64,000 nucleotides of DNA, taken from Paracyclopina nana. Its lineage: Eukaryota; Arthropoda; Copepoda; Cyclopoida; Cyclopettidae. The stretch lies in contig JAGUCH010000003.1 of assembly GCA_019096065.1 (NCBI GenBank), forward strand, positions 1,674,001 through 1,738,000, read 5' to 3'. The position numbers and the translations under genes were made by a program. The notes under the pieces were generated by a model, which worked only from the letters and a program-made list of their open reading frames with translations, was not told the origin of the DNA and did no database searches. This document shows, in pieces, positions 1-12,200 of this stretch (its first letter is position 1; every line of letters begins with the position of its first letter).

Positions 1-54
1 GGGAAAAGCCAGAATAGAGCATATATTAAATTGATGTGTCACGAGCAGACTTAC

Positions 55-3000
55 ATGCGCAGTTGGTGTAGTTGTCACTGTTATCGCCCAAACTGGTGCA
101 TCCCGCGTGGCAGGGTGAGAAGTAAGTCAAGCCATTGGCACCACAGACTGGTTGAACGTCGTTCATATCGCACTCGCATCCAAAGTTGCACGAGGCTGTC
201 AAGTTGATTTGGAAGGGTTCACTTGCATTGCTGAAAATAACAATAAAATGTATGAATCAATCAGCAAGTTTTAATGATGAGTACCTAGTTGTGTAGTATG
301 GCATTGTGGTGCCAGCCATCTTGATGTTTTCGCAGCCGAAGAAGAACAACATGGCGTAGCATGACAAGCAGAGAATGTTGAAGAAGATGACCAGCTGGAC
401 AGCCCCCTTCGGCCTCAATTGGAGCCTCTTGAGGATGTAGCCTCCGAAGAAGATGCCAATGCAGGCGCCAGGAATGGCGATGCCCCCGGTGAACATCGAG
501 GCCATCGACTTGGACAAGTTGAACTGCGTCTCCAGATACTTGGGCAGAAACACTATGAATCCGGAGACGATGATGAGCTCCATGCAGGCGCCCAAACACG
601 TCACCAAGTAGATTTTGTTGGTGAGCAGCCTCCAAATGGACTTTGGTATATCTTTGATGTCCTTGCCATACGAGCCGTCGCTGGTATTTTCTGGCTGCGA
701 TAACCCGCCATGGTTATCCGCTTTTTGCTGCTGCTGCGAGCTGTCAGTCCTCACCAAAGTTGAGGCCTTTGAGCCGTTTGGCCCTCCGCCATTTTTGCCC
801 TCGGATTTGGGCCTGATGCTCGGATCGGTGGCATGGTGGTATTTCTCGTCGATATACACTTTAACCTTTTCTTTCTGCAAGTCATCCATAATTATAAGTG
901 GAAGTGCGCGCAACGAAGGTAATTATGTTATTACCTTGAGCTCCTTGGGGAAGAAGAAGAACGGAATGGAAATGAGGATTAATGAGGCTCCGCAAATTAG
1001 AAAGCCACCCCACCACATGCCAACCCAGTGTCGATCGCTGGAATCTGAAATATGGAGGTTATTGGTGGATGCTGTGGAAATTTCCAGCATATTTTAAAGT
1101 AGTACCTATGGGCAGGCTTGTGACGTCGATGGAAAATGTGTCTACGTGATGCGAGAGCAGGTACGCTCCCAAGAGAAATCCACACACGGGCCCAAAAGCG
1201 CACATCGAGTACATCACTCCGATGTACATCGAGCTCGAGTCCCTTTTGACGTGGTTGTCAATGTACGTCGTTCCCAAGGTGAACAAAGGTGAGCCTCCGC
1301 ACCCAAGAAGAAGCTGAAAATAGAGCCTTCAATTTCAGCGGAAAGAAAATATGCTACTACTTCGTGTGGTATTTTTAGAGCTGTAATGTGAAATTGGAAA
1401 GCTCCAATTGCGTTTGATTGACATTATTGTGACAGTTTACCTGCGCAACCATAAACACAAAAATGGGAAGTGCAGAGGATTTGTTGGCTTGCTCGATGCA
1501 GTTGTCCTCTCGGTTATACTGGTTGTTATGAGGCGCCAAAGGGGGATTTGAGAGACCTGGAACGAGATGCCATTTTAAATGATAATCAGGCAGTTATAAA
1601 TGGGGACATCTCAGTATCACGAGCAGACTTCTGTCGAAATCCTTTTATTCGATGCATAAGTTTATACAATGGCCAGCGCAAACAGGTTCTCAAAACTAGA
1701 TACCAATTGTTTTTTAATGTTGTTCCACACTTGAATACTATCATGGTGATAAATATACTACAAGTGGTCAAAATGCAATCAGTGTGATTTAAGTATCTCT
1801 TTTTCAAAACTTCCTGATCATCATTTCGGTAATGACTTAAAGCAGGTTTACCAAGTAATCATTTTACGAAGCGATGTGCTTTTACACAATGTGAGTAAAT
1901 CAGGCCTTTATTGTAGGGATTCTGTTGATCCAACAACAGAAGAAAGGAGGCCTTTTAACAAAGTACTTACGTCAGCTAATTGCCAACGGTGGTGATAGAC
2001 TAGCCAAATAAACACCAAACTAATACAACAAAAAGCCAAAGTACGATAAAACTAATTTTGGTACATAAGTGAAAGCCATTATATCAACTTTGAACGTGAG
2101 TTGAATTACGAGCTGATCGGCTTACCCATCTGTATCAAATAATAATAATCTTATTAGGTAATCTAAATGCGCGTCGTAATATCACGAACATGGCATAAAG
2201 AGCTAATTAATTGTGCTATTCGTGTGCTATCAGCTTTTCACGGGGAGATCTGCTATAATTTGTCTCATTAGGTAGCCAAGCAAGGAAGAAAAAAAGTAAT
2301 GAGACGCAGCAACGAGTTATTAGTAAAGTATACCATATGCGTTAAATTACCTTCAGCAAGAGACTTGATATTTTGCAGTCCTGGCAAGTTCTTGAGGATG
2401 TGATCCCTTTCAGCCTGATCCAGGAGTCTGGGAGCCCTGCAAATGTTGTCTGCTGTGGAATTCCCATCGGCTCCGTGAACCATATGCTGACCAGTGAGGA
2501 AGTGCGGCAATGAGAAAGTAATTGATCCAATGCCCATCACGAGAATGCCTAGGTAATAAAATATTGCAGCTGCTGTCACGTTCATTCCAACATAGCACTT
2601 TTATTCCATTTATTAGGAAAGTTGCTTACCCATGCCAATCCAGACTGGAATATGCCTTCGAGAGCCCAAATAGCTGACGAAAATGACAGTGATGACATTG
2701 CCAATTTCGTACATGGAGGCAATGATGCCCGAGATGGAGCTGGGAATCTCGTAGCGCTTCTCAATGGTCGTTATCACGGAGTTTAAGTAGCCCGAAGAAA
2801 GGGCTTGCTGGAGAGTGACCAGAACTGACAGGAGAAACACGAAAACCTGCAAATGGTTCAAACAAGCTCTATCATCCACAATTTTTTCCCCTTTCGACTG
2901 CTAAAAACGCCAAAAGTACAATAAACAAAAAAATCCACATCTGGTATCTCGTTCCCTTCTGCAGTGGCGCCATCTATAGTGAAAAAGCGTCAAAACTAAG

Positions 3001-4496
3001 TATATAAACCTAGGCCTTGGGCCATAACAGAAAAGGATGCCCTTTTTTTCTTCCTGATCATTTCCCCCTCTATACTTTAAGTAGCATGCAGCGAATAGCT
3101 CACTGTCTATTCACAAATTAATGAAGGGGGAGCCAAACAAGTTTTCGCCCCAGTTTCCACTGCTGCATAGCATATTGTAGTACTTGTAGCCATGTGTGGA
3201 AAACTTTTCAACGTTCCATGAAGCCTATAATATTACTTAATGTACAGCACAAGTCGTGTGTCACGAAAAAATAAAGAATTAATCGTGTGTGCTCCCCTGC
3301 TTCTATTAAAAGTTCAATTTTTATTAATGAAGCTAATTCAGCGCTTACCTTGATATTGGCGCAACTTTGTAAAACAGCAGGTCTGCAGCTACCAAGTCCG
3401 CAGTCCTGTAAATCTTCCAGCTCCACTTGCATTTCATGCAATTCACGCTTTTCGTTCCTGCAACGATTAAAAATAGCCACTTGGCAACACATTCAACTTG
3501 ATTCCTCAGTCCCAAGGGACATAAAACAAGAATATATGCTTCAATGGCTTTGAAATGCACTCACTTTTCAGCTTGCTCTTTTCGGATGTTCTCCAGAAAT
3601 TGGGCTATGCTCTCGTTTCGATTGTCTTGCTCAGCACCGGTGCAAGCCAGCGTCTGGAGAGTCTCGATCACGGATGACCCAGTGCGACGATGACGCGGCA
3701 AATGGTGGCCTTCATAGAGGCCTTTGTGATGCTGCCCATACGACTGGCTGCGTCGGTGGCCTTTGATGATGTGGCCTTGACGCGTCTCCAGAATGGTCGA
3801 GGCCAACAGTTCGGCTGCAGAGGCCGGGCCGGAGGCCATCAAAGTGGTGACGGGGTAGGAGGTCTGTCTCCGATGAGTTTTGCCCAAGATGAGGGCGGTT
3901 GAGGTCGCCGAGGCTGTGGAGGAGGTCGTGGAGGCCACGGAGGGCGGCCCAGGGGGGCCCGAGGCCGCACAGCTGTTGCTTTTGGTCACAGCCACATGGT
4001 CGATCACGTTCGAGGCTGCCATTGGGTAGCTCACCACTTCGGCCTCGTGGCCTCCGAGGCCCAAGGTGCCGGAGTGTGTCCTCCTCCTCTTGACGGCCTC
4101 TTTCTTCCCTGCCATCGATCCGTAGAGGCCAGAAATGGCATAGGCCGAGGGCGGTCCATTGCTGCTGCCTCCGGCCTCCGAGTCCCCGGCCTCGGAGGAC
4201 ACAATGCTCGAGGTCGTGATCACCGAATCTGGACGCTTAAGCTCTTGAGGCCGAAGACCGCTGCTTGGAGGCCGGACAGCCAGTGAGGAGAAGTGGTCGA
4301 TTTCATGGGAATCTGACATTTGCCTGCGGTGAGGCTGAGGCTGCATTTGAGGCTGAGGCTGAGGCTGTTGTTGAAAGTGAACATGGTTGGTGGTGGAGGA
4401 GGATGGTAACGAGGCCTGTCGGCCATGTTGGTAGTGTTGGTGCACGGTGACCTCACTTTTGTTGACCTCCACGGTGAGGTCGAATTTTGAGGCCAT
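55..4496 (-). CDS. Organic anion transporting polypeptide (SLCO/OATP family, Oatp30B-like), 5' part
   Basis: A plasma-membrane transporter of the SLCO family, which carries amphipathic organic anions and in insects includes steroid importers. Nine in-phase exons read 4496-3565, 3457-3349, 2846-2630, 2548-2351, 1556-1441, 1313-1106, 1044-935, 874-285 and 230-55, giving 885 residues before a donor at 54-53; the rest lies off the window. Residues 1-327 are a Ser/His/Gln-rich, probably disordered extension. The family core starts at DCGLGSCRP (about 328), then TM1 from VFVFLLSVLVTLQQALSSGY (about 348). LLLGCGGSP, TTYIDNHV and a loop with CNFGCECDMNDVQPVCG followed by TYFSPCHAGC (Kazal-like, exon 9) are OATP hallmarks. 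The ATG at 4496 is chosen because an in-frame stop lies just upstream; an acceptor-like CTGCAG near 4517 suggests a spliced 5'UTR. Family assignment is firm; the Oatp30B subtype rests on recalled similarity and the long N-terminus. Confidence 0.93.
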
Positions 4497-5738
4497 CACT
4501 TATTCTGGGTGATCTGCAGATAATGTGTCAATCCGCATGCCGCGGGCTTCCCAGCGTAACTGCTCTAGTGTGTGTAATAATCCTACTACTACTACGACAG
4601 TATAAGAGAAGTTGCGTTGTGGAGCCGCAATGTCACGCATGCGCCTTCAGCCTCGAATTCAGCTTCTTCGTCAACTTCTACCAGATTGATGCCAGAGGCC
4701 TCAGACAGCCACTCTTGATTCTCCTGAAATGGACAGAAAAATTAATGACGCTTGCGGAAATTCAGATGGATTAATTAAATTAAGAGGTGGCACTTAGCAT
4801 AATAACCAACCGTTTTTCATGTCTAAATATGGCTCTTTTTTTCGTTAAACTTGAAACGCTCTGCTATGACAGCTAGGTCAAAATATGACAGAGAAAAAAG
4901 GTGTTAAAGCCAAGTTTCATTCATTCGAGGCTTTCTAAAAAAATGAGAGCTATGCATAGGTGTTAAATTAAAAAGCAGGTTTTTTTTAGTTCTGCATCAA
5001 TATCTGACTGTGAAGAAAGCTTTTGGCAAATGAGAGCTTGTTTTGGAAGCTTTTTTGCTTTGCCTGGAGCGAAGCCAAATTAACAAGCATAGTGTGCTGC
5101 TATGATAATACTGCAATCAACGTTGATCGTTTTCACAGCCTTTTCTTCTTAGCCTGTGTTCAAGAAAGAGAGCGATGACCCCTAGAGAACTGAGAAATGC
5201 TTGAAAAGTCATGCCAAGATTTCCCTTTTCAGCCAATAGATTGCTGCTGACGTGATCTTGTAAGGACAGGATGTCTCCTAATAGTACACTTCTAGCATAT
5301 TCTACTACCTTGCTAGTGACATAAAACTGGTTTCAAAAAATAAACTCAAGAGTTGGGCCACGTACAATAAATATTCGATATGCAGGCTTATTGCTCTTAA
5401 ATATATTAGTCAAAAGTGAGCTCGCCTCAAAAATCTGTGCAGGGAAAGTCGAAAATATATGCAAATGATAAAACGTGACCTTTCAAAGCTAACTTACAAT
5501 TTTCAAGTGTCAGCCCTTATTAGCAACAGCAAAAGTAGAAAAATTAAGAATGAACTATTTTACTTGCGTATTTTAAGTGTGTCAACTTCTGGTTTTAGCG
5601 TCACAGGCAAGCTCATTTTTTCAGTATCTCTGGGCCAGAAACAGCAACTCTGACTCAGTTGCTAAGTTTGGTCATCGTCGCAGTCGTTGTTTGCAAAGAA
5701 TTCTGCCAGTGCAACTTTTTCAGCCAACGGCAAGAACT
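4497..5738. other. Intergenic space between divergent OATP and TSR genes
   Basis: I see no supported coding exon on either strand. It must hold the 5'UTR and promoter of the leftward OATP gene and the promoter of the rightward TSR gene. An octamer-like ATGCAAAT near 5460 is the only recognisable short motif, and its use is unproven. Confidence 0.5.
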
Positions 5739-8088
5739 ATGTCAATCTGGACTACTCCCTCACTAATTTTGCAACTTGTCTTTCTGCAAGTTTCGCATCA
5801 ATTTCCTCAAACTGGACCAGGTACGAAAGAGAGAAAGCTTTTCATCCCACCACTTTCTCCCTCTATATACTTTAAAAGAGAGATGGTTTTGCATCACTTT
5901 ATCTCATGTCTAATCAATCTGCAAAATTAAGTGTGCAGAATTTCTCTCCTCAGACGTTTTGCACCTGCTCAGAATTTTTCGATTTGTATTCGAATCATGC
6001 GTGAATCAATTTATTATAGAGGATGTTATTTCCTATTCGCTCAATAGATGGCGTGGCTATGGAAAACCGAGAGTCAGCGCCATCTAGCGACAAAATCTAT
6101 TCTTTTTACAGGAGCTTGGAGTGAATGCTCTGCTTCGTGTGGAGGTGGCATGAAAACGAGAACAATTGTAATTCAGTGTTTTACTACGCCATGTGATCCT
6201 CTCGTTGAAACAATGGAATGTAACACTTTTGAATGCCCAAAGAAAGGTGATTGACTAAGAGCATTAAATCAACGCCGCCTTGATTTTCCCCCTTTTCAAG
6301 GAGAATGGGGCGAATGCTCTGCTTCATGTGGAGGTGGCATCAAAAAACGAACTGTGGACAACATTCAGTGCATTAGTACTCCATGTGATCCCTTAGTTGA
6401 AATAATGGAGTGCAACACTTTTCAATGCCCGAAAAGAGGTAAAGGTAGTATAACCCTCTAGCGCCATCTCACAAACTTATTTTTCACAGGAGAATGGAGT
6501 GAATGCTCTGCTTCATGTGGAGGTGGAATCAAAAAACGAACTGTGGACATTCAGTGCTTTACTACGCCATGTGATCCTCTTGTTGAAACTATGGAATGCA
6601 ACACTTTTGAATGCCCAAAGAAAGGTGATTGACTAAGAGCATTAAATCAACGCCATCTTGATTTTCCCCCTTTTCTAGGAGAATGGGGTGAATGCTCTGC
6701 TTCATGTGGAGGTGGCATCAAAAAACGAACTGTGGACAACATTCAGTGCATTAGTACTCCATGTGATCCCTTAGTTGAAATAATGGAGTGCAACACTTTT
6801 CAATGCCCGAAAAGAGGTAAAGGTAGTATAACCCTCTAGCGCCATCTCACAAACTTATTTTTCACAGGAGAATGGAGTGAATGCTCTGCTTCATGTGGAG
6901 GTGGAATCAAAAAACGAACTGTGGACATTCAGTGCTTTACTACGCCATGTGATCCTCTTGTTGAAACTATGGAATGCAACACTTTTGAATGCCCAAAGAA
7001 AGGTGATTGACTAAGAGCATTAAATCAATGCCATCTTGATTTTCCCCCTTTTCTAGGAGAATGGGGTGAATGCTCTGCTTCATGTGGAGGTGGCATCAAA
7101 AAACGAACTGTGGACAACATTCAGTGCATTAGTACTCCATGTGATCCCTTAGTTGAAATAATGGAGTGCAACACTTTTCAATGCCCGAAAAGAGGTAAAG
7201 GTAGTATAACCCTCTAGCGCCATCTCACAAACTTATTTTTCACAGGAGAATGGAGTGAATGCTCTGCTTCATGTGGAGGTGGAATCAAAAAACGAACTGT
7301 GGACATTCAGTGCTTTACTACGCCATGTGATCCTCTTGTTGAAACTATGGAATGCAACACTTTTGAATGCCCAAAGAAAGGTGATTGACTAAGAGCATTA
7401 AATCAACGCCATCTTGATTTTCCCCCTTTTCTAGGAGAATGGGGTGAATGCTCTGTTTCGTGTGGAGGTGGCATCAAAAAACGAACTGTGGACATTCAGT
7501 GCATTACTGCACCATGTGATCCTGTAGTTGAAACTATGGAATGCAACACTTTTCAATGCCAAGGTTAGTTTAGCAATCATTCAATTTCTTTCAATTAACA
7601 CTTTTTGGCTTTGATAGGACCATGTGATGGAGTGCAATGTCCTGAAGGTAGATATCACTACATCTAAGCATGATGATTGCATTTGTTAAATAATTCTAAA
7701 TGTTTGATAGGATGTGGCTGCAGAAATGGAGTTTGCGTAGGACCAGCTGATGAGCCTTGTCATGTTGGCAGACCCTGTAGACAATTATGTCGTAGAGGTA
7801 CTTGAGGATTGTTAGCCATTTCTTGTTGATCTTTCTAAATTGCCTTGAATTCTAGGATGTACCTGCAGAAATGGAGTATGTGTAGGTCCAGATGATGGAC
7901 CTTGCAGAAATCATAGTAACAATCCAATTGTCTTTCCCTGCCAAAAAGATGATGGCTCTTGTTTAACCTTTGAAAGATTTGATAATACAACCGAATTTCT
8001 TAATACACTCCAGCACTTCCTACATGTGACTCATTCAGTAAAGGCATTGAACACAAGAAATGGTCAACCAAACTTGTTTTTTACCTAA
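5739..8088 (+). CDS. Secreted protein with eight thrombospondin type-1 repeats
   Basis: Predicted secreted, Cys-rich matrix-type protein of 504 residues. Twelve exons: 5739-5820, 6112-6246, 6301-6438, 6490-6624, 6679-6816, 6868-7002, 7057-7194, 7246-7380, 7435-7563, 7618-7647, 7711-7797 and 7856-8088; every intron is phase 1, so exons can be duplicated without breaking frame. Exon 1 is a signal peptide (MSIWTTPSLILQLVFLQVSH). Exons 2-9 each encode one TSR of 43-46 residues: W(S/G)EC, CSASCGGG, a basic strand and six Cys. The TSRs alternate type A (FTTPCDPLVETMEC) and type B (ISTPCDPLVEIMEC). The tail has two CRNGVCVGP modules, then a Cys-poor end. The start is chosen because only this ATG gives a signal peptide that joins the first TSR in phase. 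The TSRs lack the full WxxW mannosylation motif. TSR families include ADAMTS-like and matrix proteins; I cannot name an orthologue. Confidence 0.85.
6112..7563 (+). repeat. Tandem array of TSR exons, 378-bp two-exon unit (189-bp half-unit)
   Basis: Exon starts fall at 6112, 6301, 6490, 6679, 6868, 7057, 7246 and 7435, exactly 189 bp apart. The 378-bp unit holds an A exon (135 bp) with a 54-bp intron and a B exon (138 bp) with a 51-bp intron. Introns are copied almost without change between the middle units, which points to recent unequal crossing-over or conversion; the first A exon and last B exon are the most divergent. Confidence 0.95.
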
Positions 8089-8162
8089 ACCATTGGTGCA
8101 AGGGCTATTCGCCTCAGCCCTTGAATCAATTTTTATCCCAAATAGGCAATAATTTCACTCTC

Positions 8163-8168
8163 AATAAA
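8163..8168 (+). terminator. Poly(A) signal of the eight-TSR gene
   Basis: AATAAA lies 75 bp after the stop codon. It fits cleavage before the TATA-like box of the next TSR gene at 8256. Confidence 0.6.
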
Positions 8169-8255
8169 CTATTCATTATCAAGCCTAGCTACGGTTCAAC
8201 TGCAATTTTCATAATAAAAATATTCAGGAAAAGTCGTTTTGAAAGCCTAGCTGGG

Positions 8256-8262
8256 TATAAAA
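8256..8262 (+). promoter_or_regulatory. TATA-like box upstream of the second TSR gene
   Basis: TATAAAA is about 135 bp before the signal-peptide ATG at 8392, and just downstream of the previous gene's poly(A) signal. This spacing would give a 5'UTR of roughly 100 nt. Position is the only evidence. Confidence 0.45.
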
Positions 8263-8391
8263 TGTGAGGTGATTTGCCTTGTAACCACTATTTCCACACG
8301 AGCACGCTTTGCCAATGGAACACCAACAGTCAGCCAAAAGCTAGTGAACTCTTAAGCTCTTCATTTTAATGCGTAGTTCTATTTAAGGCCA

Positions 8392-9088
8392 ATGAAAAAG
8401 ATCGACTTGGAACTTTTCTTCTTTGTAGTGGCAGTACATTTGCTACTACTTGCTCAAAAAACGGGTAAAATTGCACTTCTTATGTAACATAACTTTCTTT
8501 ATGTTGCTTTAGCTTTACAGAAACAAGTCAAGGCTGGTCGAAATGGGGCCCATGCTCATCTGCTTGTGGAGGCGGGCTTAAAATAAGGTATCTTTTAACG
8601 TCTGCCTGCATTACCCCAACTTGTGGCCCAATTTCCCAGACGATGAAATGCAACACTTTGCCCTGCAGACCAAGTAAGCACATTTTTGCGTAGTAGTTCA
8701 GCAGAATTGCTCATATCCTATTTTTAGGCTTGTGCGATATCATCAAATGCCACAAAATCCAGTCGAGTAACCTTACAGAAGATGTATTTAGTTTATAGCA
8801 ATGACTAATAGCCACTTTTATTTTCTCAGCTTGGAAACCGCAGGAAACTGCAAACTCAATTCACAAAAGACAAGAACCATGTGATTGCCCGCCAGGTGAC
8901 AATTGCCCTAAAAGCTCACAAAAAGAGTATGTAAAAATCTATTTTGTAGGCTGCAGATGCAGAAATGGAAGGTGCAAAAGGCCTAATAATCGACCATGCA
9001 ACGATATTGATGACTTTATGTGTATGTCATGCCACTTGCACACACGATTTTGATCACTAGTAATGGAAATTATGTTTTTGTTCTAGGA
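8392..9088 (+). CDS. Small secreted single-TSR protein, neighbour of the eight-TSR gene
   Basis: Predicted secreted protein of about 134 residues. Exons 8392-8464, 8521-8673, 8728-8766, 8830-8895, 8950-9021 and 9087-9088 all join in phase 1. Exon 1 is a signal peptide (MKKIDLELFFFVVAVHLLLL). Exon 2 holds one TSR with GWSKWGPCSSACGGG, including a true WxxW mannosylation motif, and the CITPTCGP and MKCNTLPC segments that match the upstream gene. Short Cys-rich exons follow (LCDIIKC; EPCDCPPG; CRCRNGRCKRP), the last matching the CRNGVCVGP modules next door. The stop is a T|GA split by the last intron in this model; another donor nearby would give a longer tail, so the 3' end is uncertain. Same strand, phase and modules show that the two genes are tandem paralogues. 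Confidence 0.75.
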
Positions 9089-9200
9089 ATTCCAAATTGG
9101 ATTCACAACACTGCCTTTTCACTGAATTGAAGAGGAGGAAAACGCACGGCTACTTCTCTCAAAAGAATACTCAATCTAATTATGTACATGAAAGTTTGCC

Positions 9201-9206
9201 AATAAA
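9201..9206 (+). terminator. Poly(A) signal of the small TSR gene
   Basis: AATAAA lies about 110 bp after the proposed split stop codon and supports transcription ending here. Confidence 0.55.
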
Positions 9207-9209
9207 TCA

Positions 9210-12200
9210 TTTTTGAAAGGCTCTTGTCCCATGGGACCCTAAAAGGAAAGGCACTTTTACCACAGACACAAAAAGTTTGAGAGTGGTGTAGGCTGCACCG
9301 TGGGGTAAACAGTCTAATTAATGGTTGCGTGATTCATAATGTCATTTGTTCCGCACCTTGTGCATGCAAGTTCAATGTATGATGATAAACTTTTCCTTAG
9401 TGCGCTTAGAGTATCCGTGTTGATGACAAGGCCATGAGGTCATTAAAGGTTAAAAGGCCGCCTCCTTCTATAGAGGCTGCTGATGTGATTTATTTCTACA
9501 CACGCCTCTTTCTTGGCATCAAGAAAAAGGCCTAAACAACCGAGGTGGCCCAAAAACTGCAATCCACTTCTTTTCTCATTGTGGTCAAGGAAAGCACTAC
9601 TCAAGAGGTGGTTATGATCAGGGTATTATTTGCTATTATCTACATCTCATTTGGATTATGATAGCTGTTGCCCAAAGCAAATGAAGAAAAGAAGCATGAA
9701 TGTGTACACACAGCCTTAAGAAAGGAATCTACTTTTGTCCTTTGGGCCTTTCAAAAGAGGCTTTCACTATGCCACAAACAAAGTTTCTCCCTCCCTAGTG
9801 CCTCAATAAGTTTAAAGTACTCTGAGGATCATCTTTTATCCTGGGAGTTTAGCCTTATATAAAAGGAAGAATGCAGAGGGAAAAATATCTTGCCTTTCAG
9901 AGAACTTTCAGAGCTGAAAGGTTATCTATTCTCCCTTCGATTTTTGGCCTAGTTCTCAAATGCAAATGAGACACCAAAGATGGGAATCAATTTGAAATCC
10001 CCTCCTTATAGTAACTGTAAATGTAGGACAGAAAGAGTCACGTGGGCTGGAGGGGACAACAAAACCACGTGTTCATCCGGAAGTGGAAAAACACACCTAA
10101 GTTAGCTGCTAATGAAGGAATGTTCCACACCACAGAAAATTACCACTATGCTATCTCTCCCCCTATTTGCTTTCTACAAATGTACCAAAGGATTAGATGT
10201 GTGTGCCAATCATCCCCCTGCAGGGCATTAGAGCTAGAAAGGTAATTTGTAAGTGGTCATTGCACTCCTCGGTTTTATTTGTAGGCCGAAATGAATGAGA
10301 AGAAAGGGTTTAGGCACCAAAGAGGAACATTTAGGGCAAAAATGACGGGAATAAACGAGGACGAGGAGGAACAACAGCCTCGTTTACCCGGCAAAAAGAA
10401 GCCATGGAAAATAACAGCTCCATGATCCGCGGACTAAAAGCAAAAATTCATTATTTTGGCAAGAAAAAAAAATAAGAGAGGCTTCTCAGTGAAAAAACTA
10501 GGCCATCATTTCTTATGGCATAACTATATAAAAAAATAACCGGAAGGAGAAAAGTTGTTTGCTTTTTGAGGGAAGAAGAATTGATGATGAAAATCTTTTT
10601 GTTCCATATGAGAAAAAGTGGACAATGAACTCTTTTCCTCTAACATTTATTCTGCTTACTTTTAGTAAATGCAGACCGAGGTTTTTTTATAACAAATTAC
10701 CTTTCCTTCTATCCTGGAAGTTGGCATTTTTTAAAACAAACAATAGAGCCAGATTTGCATCTGATCTTGACCTATCTTCCTTTTTTTCAATGTCACCCTC
10801 ATCTATCTTTTGTAAGATGGCCTACGGTCAAAAATGGTAGGAATTGAGATATGGAAAAACCGCAAGAAAAGCTTAAGTTTCTTCCAGCCATTTTTGCAGA
10901 TGAGATTGATGGTCAAAGAATTGCACAATTTCTACACAACTCTAGAGAGCTTCAAGGTGAGAGATTTGAGACAACAGATGTGCATGTACCATTAGTAAAA
11001 CAAAATCCTCATCATCATCCTTGGTCCCATATGGTAAGAAGGATTCTTGGCTAAACTCAAGCCTATAATAATGGCTAGCTCCTATTGGCAAAGAAGACAA
11101 CATAATTAAGCAGCATCTTACACATAATCAACCAGCTGTTTTGCAGCTTTGCTGCTACTTTTGGTGATCTCTAACTACGCAGTTTGATACACACGAAAAA
11201 AAAGGGGTCAAGTTGTGTGCGTTTTATCAACTTGAATTCCCTCGTGGGCAAGTAGTCAAGTTTACGCATTGCGACACCTGATAATAGAACCAAATCCAGG
11301 CTCAAAATTCTGCAAAGTCTACCTGGCTCACAGAACCTATGTATATCGAAGCCATTTAAAGAATTGAAAAAAGGGCTACTACACAAAGCATATTTTCCAT
11401 GGGAGAAGACGAATGACTGCAGTTCACGATTATTCGCCATTAGAGGCAATTTATTGGTATACATTGTATATGGTACGCTTACAAATTATACACTAGGTAA
11501 TTTATGGCCCGCCGCAAGCCAGCCACGAATCAAATTACGAGCACTCAATTGTGTAGCCCGAAAATTAGGAAAAGAGCCAAATTAAGTGGAATAACGATGT
11601 GCAAAGCGTTTTTCTCATCCTGCTGTTTTTCCCTGGAAATGCTGCATTTTTGGCACTATCCTCCAGTCTGCTTTACTAGGAATCTATATACCCGTCTTTC
11701 TGCAATAGCCAAAAAGTCGCAAGCCCACAAAACTGGCAAAATTATTTATGTATTTGGTATACAATACGCGGGTAAGAAGGGAGAAAATGGCTGGGGTCTT
11801 TTCACTCGTTTTTGTGACACATTTCCTGTACAAAAACATATTTCATGTGCATGTACACACAAGTAGAAATACCTGCTAGCTTATATGGCATATAGGTAAA
11901 TATGCATTGTTCTCAAGTCGATATGACCCAAATAAGAAATATATGCTATTTGCTATTATGTATCCACCGCCCCCTTTTCCCGGCGGACAAAATATGAGAG
12001 AAAAACCATCACAGCAAGGAGGAGAATCACTCATATATGTGTGTAGTGCTATTAACAAAGGGAAATGTATCCCAGTGCTTTTAGTGTAAAAAGGCCAGAA
12101 ATGGGCCCCTTTTGCACCAGCCCACTTTAATTGCAACCCAAGCAGAAATTATGTGATGTTTCCCCCGAAAACCCATTACAAGAACAAAAGGGAGAATGAA

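Noticed and set aside
4497-4499. GTG codon just before the OATP ATG as the start
   Set aside because: A standard ATG follows at once at 4496, and nuclear animal genes rarely use GTG.
5687-5875. A pentraxin-like reading of the 5' region (NLDYSLTNFATCL)
   Set aside because: It ends in the wrong phase for the first TSR exon, whereas the overlapping frame gives a signal peptide with the right phase.
9668-9862. Short open frames across 9.2-24.4 kb as genes
   Set aside because: Lengths of 60-120 codons are expected by chance, and none shows a domain, signal peptide or linked splice sites.
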